A stretch of DNA of 64,000 nucleotides from contig CAWKMN010000003.1 in the NCBI GenBank assembly GCA_963850765.1, forward strand, positions 930,001-994,000, read 5' to 3'. A program made the translations under genes and the position numbers. The notes below the pieces were generated by a model. It was given only the letters and a program-made list of their open reading frames with translations. It was not told the DNA's origin and did not search any database. Numbering within the stretch: the stretch's first letter is position 1; every line of letters starts with the position of its first letter. Positions 27,422 to 38,324 of this stretch are shown piece after piece. This DNA is from CAWKMN01 sp963850765 (GTDB taxonomy: Bacteria; Chloroflexota; Anaerolineae; Aggregatilineales; Aggregatilineaceae).

Positions 27422-28290
27422 CGCTTCGTGCGCATCGGCCGCAGCAGAACATAATAGGCCGTCATACCAAAGATCAGAATATCCGCCGCGATCCAGACCA
27501 GCGCCCACAGCGCCGCCGAACCGCCGAACTCGCGCGCCATTGAACTCGCGTCATTGGCCGGCATGAGCCCATAAGGCACCGACACGATTCGGAACAGCAC
27601 CCACGAGTCGCTGATCGCCTGCAAGCCGGTCAGGAACGCCAGGAAAGTCAGCACGATGACGACCAGATCGCGCCCGCCGTAGAGCCCGATTCCGACCAGC
27701 GCCAGCGCGGTCGCCAGCCCGACCAGGATCGTGATCGTATTCCCTGCGCCGGCAAACGCCAGCAGCAGCAAACCGCCCGCCGCCAGGATCAGGACGCCGC
27801 GCCGGTGTTCGCCCCGGTCCATATCGCGCGTCAGCAAGAAATATCCCCCGACGCCGATCGCCGCGGCTGTCACGATGAGTTCGATCACACTGAGATTGCT
27901 CAGGCTGAGCCCGGTATACGCCAGCGTCAGAATGCCGATAAAGATACCCACGCCGATCGCCACGCGCCCCGGCTGCCGGACGCGATGGGCCAAAGCGAGC
28001 AGCGCCGCACCGAACACGGCGGTGCCCAGGTAGCCCGCCTGGATGATGAAAAAGCGCCATCCGCCGCTGGTCCAGGCCAGCCCGGCCCCGCGCCGCGTCA
28101 CCTCAAAATGGATAAAATCGCCGCCGGTCAGTTCGGCTGCCATCCCGTGGGCAAGCTCGTGAATCATGGTCACGAACAGGCGAAACGGGTATGCTAGAAA
28201 GAACAACCCTTGCACCTGCCACAGCAGGAGTGCAATCATAAAGGCAGCCAGGGCCAGGGAAAAATCGCGCCGCTGAGAGGTAATTTGCAC
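27418..28290 (-). CDS. M50-like zinc metalloprotease, integral membrane
   Basis: 290 residues with 6-8 hydrophobic helices. HELAH (44-48) lies inside the second helix, as in site-2 protease-like M50 enzymes, followed by the small-residue-rich AGYLGTAVFGAALLALA. The second M50 metal motif (NxxPxxxxDG) is not seen, so this is the short M50B-like group often called M50 family metallopeptidase, whose activity is little known. C-terminal TM helices continue to the end. Confidence 0.75.
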   Translation of the reverse strand: MQITSQRRDFSLALAAFMIALLLWQVQGLFFLAYPFRLFVTMIHELAHGMAAELTGGDFIHFEVTRRGAGLAWTSGGWRFFIIQAGYLGTAVFGAALLALAHRVRQPGRVAIGVGIFIGILTLAYTGLSLSNLSVIELIVTAAAIGVGGYFLLTRDMDRGEHRRGVLILAAGGLLLLAFAGAGNTITILVGLATALALVGIGLYGGRDLVVIVLTFLAFLTGLQAISDSWVLFRIVSVPYGLMPANDASSMAREFGGSAALWALVWIAADILIFGMTAYYVLLRPMRTKR

Positions 28291-28324
28291 GGCCTCAACT
28301 CCTTTTTGTCACGAAAGGTCCGTC

Positions 28325-29224
28325 ATGACACCAACGATTACATCCGAACCGATCCGTTTTGGAACGGTGGGCAGCCCGCTCACCGCCCCGCAGACAGGCA
28401 CCGCCGCCGCCATCGAACATTCGCGGGTGCTCGGCATGGATCACCTGGAGATCGCCTGGGTGCAGAGTGTGCGCGTCTCGGATGAAACGTGCGCGGCGAT
28501 CAAAGCCACCGGCAGCCAGCACCAGATCACGCTCAGCATTCACGCGCCCTATTATATCAATCTCAACAGCCAGACCGCCGACCTGATGCAGAAAAGCGAT
28601 GAGCGCCTGCTGGCGGCCGCGCGCAAGGGTTATCTGGCCGGCGCGCGCGATATTGTGTTCCATCCCGGTTCGTACCACGGACAACCTGCTGATCATGTTT
28701 ACGAACGAGCCAAGGAGAAGTTGCTCGAAATCCGCGGCATTCTCGATCAGGAGGGGGTGGACGTGATCCTGCGCCCGGAGACGATGGGCAAGCCGGCCAT
28801 GTTCGGCTCGTTGGAGGAGACCCTGCAATTGAGCCGCGATGTGCCCGGTGTGCTGCCCTGTATTGACTTTGCGCATCTGCACGCGCGCACCGGCGCGCTG
28901 AACAGTTACGACGAGTTCTGCGGCATCCTGGATGCGGTCGAGCGTGCGCTTGGCCGCAAGGGATTGGAGACGCTGCACGCGCATCTGTCCGGCATCGAAT
29001 ACGGGCCGCGCGGCGAGAAACATCATCTGCCGCTCAATGAAGCCGATTTTCGCTACCGCGATCTGCTGCAAGCCATGATCGATCATGACGTTCATGGGAC
29101 CATCGCTGTCGAAGCGCCTGGACCTTTCCACGTGGCCGACGCCTTGACGATTCAGGCGACTTACCGCCGCTTGCGTGACACGGATGAGAATTCGGTTAAA
29201 AATACCGATGAATCGGAGGGATGA
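28325..29224 (+). CDS. nfo: Endonuclease IV family AP endonuclease (TIM barrel)
   Basis: 299 residues. The trinuclear-zinc ligands of endonuclease IV are recognisable: H in IHAPYYIN, H in FHPGSYHG, E in LRPETMGKPAMFG, D and H in CIDFAHLHAR, H in LHAHLSGIEYG, H in KHHLPLNEADF and the final E in AVEAPGP. It cleaves DNA 5' of abasic sites in base-excision repair, a fit partner for the glycosylases at 13823 and 48630. The stop codon lies in a strong stem-loop. Confidence 0.88.
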   Translation: MTPTITSEPIRFGTVGSPLTAPQTGTAAAIEHSRVLGMDHLEIAWVQSVRVSDETCAAIKATGSQHQITLSIHAPYYINLNSQTADLMQKSDERLLAAARKGYLAGARDIVFHPGSYHGQPADHVYERAKEKLLEIRGILDQEGVDVILRPETMGKPAMFGSLEETLQLSRDVPGVLPCIDFAHLHARTGALNSYDEFCGILDAVERALGRKGLETLHAHLSGIEYGPRGEKHHLPLNEADFRYRDLLQAMIDHDVHGTIAVEAPGPFHVADALTIQATYRRLRDTDENSVKNTDESEG

Positions 29225-29240
29225 GGGTTGGTCATCCCTC
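29216..29240 (+). terminator. Stem-loop overlapping the nfo stop codon
   Basis: Perfect 9-bp stem GAGGGATGA (29216-29224, which includes the TGA stop) with TCATCCCTC (29232-29240), 7-base loop. No T-run follows, so it may protect the mRNA 3' end without terminating. Confidence 0.5.
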
Positions 29241-29260
29241 ACGAGGGCGGTATTATTAGG

Positions 29261-29449
29261 CCATTAGCAGTTAGCGGTTAGCCGTTAGCCAAAAGCCAGG
29301 AACCAACCACACGGCGGTTCGATGTCTCAGGTCTGCGCCAGTTCCATCCCTGGGCAAAACCCGCTGCCCAGCCGCTAATCGCCAACCGCTAATGGCTAAC
29401 AGCTAATCGCTAAGAGCTTATGACGCCTGCGTCCAGACGCCTGCGTCCA
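29261..29449. repeat. TTAGC-type inverted repeat plus a 14-bp tandem repeat
   Basis: The left arm (29261-29292) is four to five copies of xxTTAGCx. The right arm (29366-29413) holds GCTAA-type copies in the opposite sense, giving a large imperfect hairpin. Just after it, GACGCCTGCGTCCA is tandemly duplicated (about 29422-29449). No gene is seen in 29225-29488. Confidence 0.6.
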
Positions 29450-29488
29450 GAACACCGGGGCTTGTTTACCGAGTAAGGAGTGTTCGCT

Positions 29489-31090
29489 TTGATCAAAGAT
29501 AATTATGGCAGTTTGCGCCGCCGCACCCGCGATTCGGGCTGGCAGTGGCTGCTGATGGGAGTCACGCTTGGTTTGGGGATCGCCCTGGTGGTCTGCGTGG
29601 GCGGCTATGCGCTGGGTGCGCTGACCTTCCCGGTGCTCGAAGACAACACCTCGACTCCGGCGGTTCAGATCGAGCCGAACCAGACCGAAGCCGCTTTTGT
29701 GGCAACCGCCGACCAGTTGACCTTGGAAGTCGCCGAATTGGCCGGAGCGACGGCCACACCCACCGAGTTGGTGCTGGAGGCCAATAACCCCACCGCAGCA
29801 GCCACCACGGACGTCGCGGCCCCAACGGCGGCGGGCACAACGGCGACTGAGACGTCGCCTGCCACACCGGCCCCATCGCCGCTGCCGGGTACAACTCAGG
29901 AAAGCTCCGCGCAGGGGGTTCAGCCGGTCGAATCGCTGAGCACGACCGCCGAAGAAACCCCCGCAGAGCCAGCCGGCGCTGCACCCCAGCCCACCGCCAC
30001 CAGCCAGGTATCGGCGCTGCCCGAAGCCGGGACGCCGATCGTCGGCACGCCCCCGGTCGCTGAGGACACCCAGGCGTTGGGTCTGCCGGCTGCTCCGTCG
30101 ATCCCGCCCGAAATGGATGCCATCAAGTCCGAGATGGTGACGATCCCCGGCGGGACCTACCTGATGGGCACGACGCTGGATGAAGCCTCCGCCGCGATGG
30201 ATGAATGCGCGCTGTACGGAACGTCCTGCACCGATCTGAGCTGGGTGCAGGATTCGACGCCGCCGCATCCGACCACCGTCGATAGTTTCCAGATGGAAAT
30301 CTACGAGGTGTCGATCGAACAGTATGTGGCGTTCCTCAACTGGCTGGGGCCTAACCAGCATAAGGTCGGGTGCCAGGGCCAGCCGTGCGCTCTGACCGAT
30401 GTCGAAGACCCGGATCGCGCCACCATTGCGTTCGATGGCACGACCTACGCGGTGCGCAACCCGGAATTTCAGAGCAACCACCCGGCTACGCTGGTTACGT
30501 GGTGGGGCGCAAGCGAATACTGCCGCACGTTGAACCGCCGCCTGCCCACCGAAGCCGAATGGGAACGCGCGGCGCGCGGCTCCCAGAACAACACTTATCC
30601 GTGGGGCTTTGAGTTCGATCAGACGCTGGCGACCTCGTCCTTCCCGACGGCGATCGGCACGGTACCCGTCACTGCGAACGCGACCGGTCAAAGTCCCTAT
30701 GGGGTTCTTAACATGGCCGGCAACGTATCCGAGTGGGTTTCGGACTGGTACCAGCCGGACTACTACACCCAGCAGATGAACAGTGCCGTGGCAAACCCCC
30801 AGGGCCCGGTCAGCGGCACCGATAAAGTCCACCGCGGCGGCAGTTGGGATACGAAACCGCTGTTCCTGCGCTCGGTTCACCGCATGAGCACACCGCCCGG
30901 CAACCCTGGCTCGTCGGTGGGCTTCCGGTGTGTCGCATCTGGTGCGCCGGGTACCCAGCCGACCGCACCCACGACCATCAATCCCACGGCGACCGGTGCG
31001 GCTCCAGGTCTGCCGCCGGCACCCACCCAGCCTCCCGCCCCAACGTCTACACCATCCGGCCCAGTCGGCACGCTCTCGCCTGGCTCGTAA
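29489..31090 (+). CDS. Membrane-anchored SUMF1/FGE-like domain protein with Thr/Pro-rich linkers
   Basis: 533 residues from TTG 29489 (AAGGAG at 29475-29480, 8 bases upstream); GTG 29480 overlaps that site. One N-terminal membrane segment (about 20-45), a low-complexity Thr/Ala/Pro linker to about 205, a SUMF1 (FGE-sulfatase) domain at about 210-490, then a Pro/Thr tail. Domain motifs include VTIPGGTYLMGTT, RRLPTEAEWERAARG, NMAGNVSEWVSDWY, HRGGSWDT and GFRCVA. The reactive Cys pair of true formylglycine-generating enzymes after GGS is absent, so an oxidase role is unlikely; a carbohydrate or protein-binding role outside the cell is inferred. Confidence 0.82.
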   Translation: MIKDNYGSLRRRTRDSGWQWLLMGVTLGLGIALVVCVGGYALGALTFPVLEDNTSTPAVQIEPNQTEAAFVATADQLTLEVAELAGATATPTELVLEANNPTAAATTDVAAPTAAGTTATETSPATPAPSPLPGTTQESSAQGVQPVESLSTTAEETPAEPAGAAPQPTATSQVSALPEAGTPIVGTPPVAEDTQALGLPAAPSIPPEMDAIKSEMVTIPGGTYLMGTTLDEASAAMDECALYGTSCTDLSWVQDSTPPHPTTVDSFQMEIYEVSIEQYVAFLNWLGPNQHKVGCQGQPCALTDVEDPDRATIAFDGTTYAVRNPEFQSNHPATLVTWWGASEYCRTLNRRLPTEAEWERAARGSQNNTYPWGFEFDQTLATSSFPTAIGTVPVTANATGQSPYGVLNMAGNVSEWVSDWYQPDYYTQQMNSAVANPQGPVSGTDKVHRGGSWDTKPLFLRSVHRMSTPPGNPGSSVGFRCVASGAPGTQPTAPTTINPTATGAAPGLPPAPTQPPAPTSTPSGPVGTLSPGS

Positions 31091-31113
31091 TCACACATCC
31101 GGCAGTTCCTCCT

Positions 31114-31146
31114 CTACAAGGCTCAATCAGAGCCTTGTTTTTTTTG
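31114..31146 (+). terminator. Rho-independent terminator
   Basis: Stem ACAAGGCTC, loop AATCA, GAGCCTTGT, then a run of eight T. It lies about 25 bases after the SUMF1-like gene. Confidence 0.88.
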
Positions 31147-31179
31147 GTTGAGCTTGCGTTATAATCGGGGGCCGCAGAA

Positions 31180-31260
31180 GTTATTGGTGGTTAGTTACTG
31201 GTTTTTGGCAGAGAGGATCGCGGTAACCAATCACTGCAAACTAATCACTAATCACTGAGA
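31180..31260. repeat. Imperfect hairpin repeat before rpiB
   Basis: Left arm at about 31180-31208 (TTATTGGTGGTTAGTTACTG followed by GTTTTTGG) and right arm at 31224-31259 (AACCAATCACT and ACTAATCACTAATCACTGAG). Same family as the hairpin at 9824-9910. A TATAAT box at 31160-31165 lies just before it. Confidence 0.5.
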
Positions 31261-31281
31261 ACCTGAAAGCGAGAACCACCC

Positions 31282-31743
31282 ATGAAAATCACGATCGGTG
31301 CTGACCACGCCGGCTACCCGCTCAAATCTCAACTGGTTGATTTCCTGCGCGCCCAGGGGCATGATGTGCTCGATCTGGGAACCGACAACCCGGTTGACGC
31401 CAAGGATTATCCTGACTATGCGCAGGCTGTTGCCCAGCAGGTCGTCGCTGGCGTGGTGGAACGCGGCATCATCGTCTGTGGCAGCGGCGTCGGGGCCTGC
31501 ATCGCGGCCAACAAAATCCCTGGCATTTACGCGGCGCTGTGCCACGATACCTATTCCGCGCACCAGGGAGTTGAGCACGACAATATGAATGTGCTCTGCC
31601 TGGGCAGCCGGGTGATTGGGACCGCGCTGGCCGAGGAATTGGTCAGCGCCTTTCTCAACGCCCGGTTCGAGACAAACGCCGAGCGCCATGTCCGGCGTCA
31701 TAACAAGGTCTTGGCGATCGAACGGGCCACGATGAAAAAGTAA
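31282..31743 (+). CDS. rpiB: Ribose-5-phosphate isomerase B
   Basis: 153 residues, full length. IGADHAGYPLK (5-15), LDLGTD, the active-site Cys in IIVCGSGVGACIAANK, and AHQGVEHDNMNVLCLGSRVIG are the RpiB/LacAB signatures. It interconverts ribose-5-phosphate and ribulose-5-phosphate in the cytoplasm. It sits directly before the fused transaldolase/isomerase, forming a pentose phosphate pair. Confidence 0.93.
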   Translation: MKITIGADHAGYPLKSQLVDFLRAQGHDVLDLGTDNPVDAKDYPDYAQAVAQQVVAGVVERGIIVCGSGVGACIAANKIPGIYAALCHDTYSAHQGVEHDNMNVLCLGSRVIGTALAEELVSAFLNARFETNAERHVRRHNKVLAIERATMKK

Positions 31744-31789
31744 TCTCATGCTGTCCCTGGTATTTCAGCCACGTTAAGGAGGCTTTTGC

Positions 31790-34688
31790 ATGACCACCAA
31801 CCGCCTGATCGAAGTACAGGCTTGCGGACAGAGTATCTGGATGGACTATATCAAGCGGAGCTTGATCGAGTCGGGCAAGCTCAAGCAGCTTGTGCAGGAT
31901 GGCATCGTTGGCATGACGTCAAACCCGACGATTTTTGCCAAAGCCATTGCCGACTCCGAAGAGTACGACGCCGCGATCGGCAGCATGCTGCACCTGAGTG
32001 TCACCGAGATCTACGAGGCGCTGGCCGTCGCGGATATTCAGGCGGCGGCCGACATCCTGCGCCCGGTGTACGAGCGAACCAACGGCGACGACGGTTATGT
32101 GAGCCTCGAAGTGTCGCCGCTGCTGGCCTACGACACAGAAAATACGCTCAGCGAAGCGAAGCGGCTCTTTAAGCTGGTGGACCGCCCGAACGTCATGATC
32201 AAGATCCCCGGCACGCCGCAGGGTCTGCCCGCCATCGAGGAAGCCATCGCCGCCGGGATCAATATCAACGTGACGCTGCTGTTCTCGGTGCCGGGTTATA
32301 TTGAGGTCGCCCAGCGGTATATCCGCGGCCTGGAACGCCGCCTGGAAGCGGGCGAGGATATTTCGCATATCGCGTCCGTGGCAAGTTTCTTTCTCAGCCG
32401 GATCGATACCGTGGTCGATCAAATCCTCGAAAGTAACATTCGTACCAGCCGGATGCGCGGCGGTTTTGAGAGCGGCCAGGCCAACCGGCAGTTGATGGGT
32501 AAGGCGGCGATCGCCAGCGCCAAGCTGGCCTATGACCACTTCAAAGAGATCTTCCTGGAGAGCGAGCGATTCGCCCGGCTGCACGCGGCCGGAGCGCGGG
32601 TCCAGCGGCCGCTGTGGGCCAGCACCAGCACCAAAAACCCGAACCTCCCGGATACCTATTACGTCGATAACCTGATCGGGCCGCACACGGTCAACACCCT
32701 GCCCCCTCAGACCGTCGATGCCTTCAAGTCGCATGGCGTCGTCCGGCCGACCATCGACGAGGGTGTGGACGAGGCGCGCGAGGTGATGGCCCAATTGGCC
32801 GAAGTTGGCGTGCGGATCGACAAAGTCGTGCAGCAGCTTCAGGGCGACGGAGTTGAATCGTTTGCCAACGACTTCCGCCGTCTGCTGGAAGCGGTCGAAG
32901 GCAAACGGCAGGTGCTCCTGACGGGCGTCATATCTCGCCAGCAGGTCACGATGGCGGCCTATGAGTACGGCGTGCATGATACGCTGGCGCAGTTGGATCG
33001 CAACCGCGTAATCCGCCGCATCTGGGAAAAAGATCCGTCGGTCTGGAAACAGGAATCGGCCCACCAGCACGTGATCAGCTCGCGCCTGGGCTGGCTGGAT
33101 ATTGTCAACGCCGAAGACGCCTTTTACGCGCCGCTGTACGCGCTCCGCAAGGAGGTTGCAGCACAGGGGTATACTCACGCCCTGCTGCTGGGCATGGGGG
33201 GCAGCAGCCTCGCCGCCGAAGTCATGCGGCAGTCGTTTGGCGTGCAGACCAGTTTCCCCGATATGCGGGTGCTCGACACCACCGATCCCCAGGCGATCCG
33301 GCTGGCGACACAGGCCGTGGACCTGGATCACACGCTGTTCATCGTCTCGACCAAGTCCGGCACGACCAGCGAGACGATCTCGCTCTACAAGTACTACTAC
33401 AGCCTGGTCGAAGAACGGCGCGGCGAGCGCGCGGGTGAGCAGTTCTGCGCCATCACGGATGCCGGTTCGCGCGCTGGAGAAAATCGCCCGCGAGAAGCAG
33501 TTCAAATACCTGTTTCTGAATCCCGAAGACATCGGTGGGCGGTACAGCGTGCTGAGCTACTTTGGACTGGTTCCCGCCGCCGTGATGGGACTGGATCTGG
33601 ACCGGCTGCTGGCCAGCGCGCGCCAGATGGTGACGGCCTGCGAGCGGAATGTGCCGATCAACAGCAACCCGGCGGCGTGGTTGGGCGCGGCAATGGGCTA
33701 CCTGACCGAGCAGGGCCGTGATAAAGTGAGCCTTGTTTGCTCGCCGCAGATCGCAAGCTTTGGCCTTTGGGCCGAGCAGTTGATCGCGGAGAGCACCGGC
33801 AAAGAGGGCGCTGGCATTGTCCCGATCGCCAACGTTACCCCCGGCGACCCGCGCGATTTCGACGACGACCAGCTGTTTGTTTACCTCCGGCTGGACAAAG
33901 CCACCCGGCATCTCGATGGGCAGGTGGAAGAACTGAAATCGGCCGGCCAGCCCGTCATCACACTGCGGCTCAACGATGTGTACGACCTGGGCGGCGAGTT
34001 CTTCCGCTGGGAACTGGCGACGGCCGTTGCCGGACACCTGCTCCGCATCAACCCATTCGACCAGCCGGATGTCCAGGACGCCAAAACGAACACGAAGCGT
34101 CTGCTGGACTATGTGAAGGAACGCGGCGGCCTGCCGGAAGAACAGCCGATTCTCGAAGAAGCGGGGCTGAACTCTACGCCGACACCAAGACCGCCCAGAA
34201 CTCTCCGCCGGATTGGGGAGCAGCGCGGTTATGATTACGGCGATCTGGTCAATCTGCTGCTCGCGCACATGAATCAGGCGCGCTCCAGCGAATTTATCGC
34301 GATCATGGCCTATCTGGCTCCGACCGAGCGCCACAACCAACTGCTCGAAGCGATCCGCCAGGAGCTTCGCCACGCGACCATGCGCGCCGTGACGCTCGGT
34401 TATGGTCCGCGCTTCCTGCACTCGACCGGCCAACTGCATAAGGGCGGTCCGAACCGTGGCGTATTCATTCAGATCACGGTAGACAACAACGAAGAGATCC
34501 CCATCCCTGGCGAGCCGTATGACTTTATGCTGCTCAAGCGCGCGCAGGCCCAGGGCGATCTGGAAGCGCTGCAAGCCAAAAAGCGCCGGGTGATCCGGTT
34601 CCACCTGCCCGAAGGCAGCATCTCCGAAGGTCTGGAGCGCCTGCTGGGGTCGATCAAGATGGCGGCGGCTAAAAAACGCGGCTGGTAG
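31790..34688 (+). CDS. tal-pgi: Bifunctional transaldolase/glucose-6-phosphate isomerase, frameshifted
   Basis: ATG 31790 follows AAGGAGG. The N-terminal half is a transaldolase (MTSNPTIFAKAI, VMIKIPGTPQGLPAIEEA with the Schiff-base Lys). The C-terminal half, from about residue 380, is glucose-6-phosphate isomerase (LLLGMGGSSLAAEVMRQ, STKSGTTSET, and later FLHSTGQLHKGGPNRGVF). The frame breaks at about 33470 in a CGCGCG run and continues in another frame to 34688. Near 34165-34205 a short out-of-frame segment (NSTPTPRPP) replaces an expected LYADTKTAQ, which suggests two compensating indels. The fusion is known in Chloroflexota and some actinobacteria and cyanobacteria. Joined length is about 965 residues. 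Confidence 0.88.
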
Positions 34689-34715
34689 GGTTCAGAAGGT
34701 TGTGTTCAGATCCCA

Positions 34716-34752
34716 CGCAGGGCGGAGGCATCAACCCGCCCTGTGTGTTTTT
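34716..34752 (+). terminator. Rho-independent terminator after tal-pgi
   Basis: CAGGGCGG (34718-34725) pairs with CCGCCCTG (34736-34743), followed by TGTGTTTTT. It lies between convergent genes. Confidence 0.75.
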
Positions 34753-34753
34753 C

Positions 34754-36118
34754 TCACGAGGACTCATCCGCATCCGGCGCGCGGATCGTGTTGGTCGGCG
34801 GTATCGTTGGGGTTGGCGTGGGTTGGAGAATCGGCAGCGTGGCGGGCGGCTCCCCAGTCCCCAGGATAGCCTGTTTCGTCGCAGTCAGCTTGAAGATCGC
34901 CGTGGCGCTGTAATCTTCGTCGGGAGACGCGGTGGAATTGCCGTTGTCCGCGATCACGAAGTAATAAACCGTGCTGATTCCCACCGCCAGCAGCAGCCCC
35001 AGGACAAATAACCCCACCGCCGCCCACGTTGGCCATGCCGCCGATCGGGGCCGCGGCCGGGGCCGGACCAGCGATCCGGTGTAGCTCCGCGACGGTGACG
35101 GCGGCACATACGCCGGCATCACTTCAATATTCGGCGATGGCTCGCGCAGGTCGGGCACGATCGGGTTCGGCAGCAGCGCCCGCGACGTATCGACACGCAG
35201 GCGGATGGCGTTTTCTTGCAGGGCTTTGTTGAGCGATGGCTCCGTCTCAATCATCCCTTCCGGGCTGAGCAGGGGCGTGGCGGGGTGCTCGATCGCGGCC
35301 TGGAGCGCGGCAGCCAGTTCGCTCGCCGTCTGGTAACGCAGATCACGGTTTTTCGCCAGGGCCTTATACAGCACTGGCTCTAATGCGCGCGGCAGCCGGG
35401 GATTGGCGCCACACACCGACGGCGGCGCTTCGGTCACATGCTTGACGGCCACCGTGTACGGCGTTTCACCCTCAAAAGGCCGTTTGCCAGTCAGCATCTC
35501 AAACAGCACCACGCCCAGGGCATACACATCACTGCGCCCATCCAGTTCGTGCCCCTGCGCCTGCTCCGGCGACATGTACGACGGCGTGCCGACTACGCCG
35601 CTCGTCGTCAGCCGGTTGGAGTTCGCTCCCAGAATCCGCGCGATACCAAAATCGGTGATAAACGCATCTTCGTTGGCGTCGAGCAGGATATTGCTCGGTT
35701 TGAGATCGCGGTGCAGCACCCCTTCCCGGTGCGCGTAATCGAGCGCCGGCGCGATCTGCTGGATGATCTGAAGCGACTGGCCGGGTGGGATCGGGCTTTT
35801 CGCCAGCAGATCGTCGACCGACCCGCCATCCATGTAGCGCATCACAATATAGGGGATGCCGTCATATTCGCCGTAATCATGCACCGGGACAATCGCGCGA
35901 TGTTCAAGCCGCGCGACGATGCTGGCTTCCTGTTTAAAGCGGTCCTGTGACGCCGCATGGTGCAGCAGCTGCAGGGGCAGAATCTTGATGGCGACATCGC
36001 GGCTCATCGAGATCTGATGGGCGCGGTAGACCGTCGCCATACCGCCCTGCCCGATCTCGGCCAAAATCTGGTAGCCGCCAATGATCTTGCCGATCAGCTT
36101 ATCGTCCATCTGACTCAC
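34754..36118 (-). CDS. PknB-type Ser/Thr protein kinase, membrane-anchored
   Basis: 454 residues; start at 36118 or the internal ATG at 36109. The kinase domain (about 14-270) has the glycine loop IGQGGMATVY, Lys45 (VAIK), HRDLKPSNILLD, DFG and SPEQAQG. A basic-Pro stretch is followed by one membrane segment (about 365-390) and a short outer tail ending in a Thr/Pro-rich stretch, without PASTA repeats. It phosphorylates proteins in the cytoplasm; the signal sensed is unknown. It sits between tal-pgi and the groESL locus, divergently from neither. Confidence 0.9.
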   Translation of the reverse strand: MSQMDDKLIGKIIGGYQILAEIGQGGMATVYRAHQISMSRDVAIKILPLQLLHHAASQDRFKQEASIVARLEHRAIVPVHDYGEYDGIPYIVMRYMDGGSVDDLLAKSPIPPGQSLQIIQQIAPALDYAHREGVLHRDLKPSNILLDANEDAFITDFGIARILGANSNRLTTSGVVGTPSYMSPEQAQGHELDGRSDVYALGVVLFEMLTGKRPFEGETPYTVAVKHVTEAPPSVCGANPRLPRALEPVLYKALAKNRDLRYQTASELAAALQAAIEHPATPLLSPEGMIETEPSLNKALQENAIRLRVDTSRALLPNPIVPDLREPSPNIEVMPAYVPPSPSRSYTGSLVRPRPRPRSAAWPTWAAVGLFVLGLLLAVGISTVYYFVIADNGNSTASPDEDYSATAIFKLTATKQAILGTGEPPATLPILQPTPTPTIPPTNTIRAPDADESS

Positions 36119-36167
36119 CAGATCACATTACCCGTACCGCGCCCGTTAGTGTACCCTAAGTTTCGAC

Positions 36168-36199
36168 AAAAAAATACGGCCCCACCAGGGTGAGGCCGT
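36168..36199 (-). terminator. Rho-independent terminator of groESL
   Basis: Reading on the minus strand: ACGGCC, T, CACC, short loop, GGTG, G, GGCCGT, then ATTTTTTTG. It starts about 30 bases after the groEL stop. Confidence 0.8.
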
Positions 36200-36229
36200 T
36201 TGTGTTGTTGTTATTCGTCAGCCGTCGAT

Positions 36230-37862
<1,633 letters not shown>

Positions 37863-37885
37863 AGCTTACTATCTCCTTAAATTCC

Positions 37886-38182
37886 TTACTCGACCACAGC
37901 GAGAATGTCGGCTTCTTTCAGAATGAGGACCTTCTTGTTTTCGATCTTGATCTCGGTGCCGGAATACTTGGCGTACAGCACCTGATCGCCCACTTTGACC
38001 TCCATGGCGACACGCTTACCATTGTCGTCCAGGCGGCCGGGGCCGGCGGCCAGAATCTGGCCCTGCTGTGGTTTTTCTTTGGCGGTCTCGGGCAGAACCA
38101 GTGCCCCACCGGCAAAAGTTTCTTCACGTTCGGCTGGCTCAACAACAACGCGATCACCCAACGGGCGAAGTTTCAGAGTCAT
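37886..38182 (-). CDS. groES: Co-chaperonin GroES
   Basis: 98 residues, full length: LRPLGDRVVVEPAEREE, the mobile-loop region TFAGGALVLPETAKEKPQQG, and KVGDQVLYAKYSGTEIK. It caps GroEL. A GAGGAG site precedes the ATG at 38182. Expression is probably under HrcA through the two CIRCE elements upstream. Confidence 0.95.
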   Translation of the reverse strand: MTLKLRPLGDRVVVEPAEREETFAGGALVLPETAKEKPQQGQILAAGPGRLDDNGKRVAMEVKVGDQVLYAKYSGTEIKIENKKVLILKEADILAVVE

Positions 38183-38223
38183 GTGACAATCTCCTCACGA
38201 CTGATCAGAACACATTTCTAACG

Positions 38224-38250
38224 CTGGCACTCACAAAGCGAGAGTGCTAA
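38224..38250 (-). promoter_or_regulatory. CIRCE operator 1 (downstream of the groES promoter)
   Basis: CTGGCACTC (38224-38232), nine bases, GAGTGCTAA (38242-38250). The consensus is TTAGCACTC-N9-GAGTGCTAA; one half is perfect and the other has 7 of 9. It lies between the -10 box and groES. HrcA repressor binding is inferred. Confidence 0.88.
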
Positions 38251-38260
38251 TTCTTGCTTG

Positions 38261-38290
38261 AGTTTACCAGCAGTTGAGCGGGGCTGTCAA
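38261..38290 (-). promoter_or_regulatory. Sigma-A promoter of groES-groEL
   Basis: On the minus strand: TTGACA (38290-38285), 18 bases, TAAACT (38266-38261). It lies exactly between the two CIRCE elements. Confidence 0.82.
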
Positions 38291-38297
38291 GCAGTAA

Positions 38298-38324
38298 TTA
38301 GCACTCTCAGGCCAAGTTTGCTAA
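38298..38324 (-). promoter_or_regulatory. CIRCE operator 2 (upstream of the -35 box)
   Basis: TTAGCACTC (38298-38306, perfect), nine bases, GTTTGCTAA (38316-38324, 7 of 9). With operator 1 it brackets the promoter. A perfect palindrome CTAACGCAAAGCGTTAG (38321-38337) overlaps its end, and a 16-bp inverted repeat (38210-38225 and 38330-38345) encloses the whole control region. Confidence 0.8.

Noticed and set aside
29261..29449. Small CRISPR array
   Set aside because: Units are 7-14 bases and contiguous, with no unique spacers and no cas genes.
29489..31090. Annotation as a true formylglycine-generating enzyme
   Set aside because: The reactive cysteine loop is missing, so only the fold name is used.
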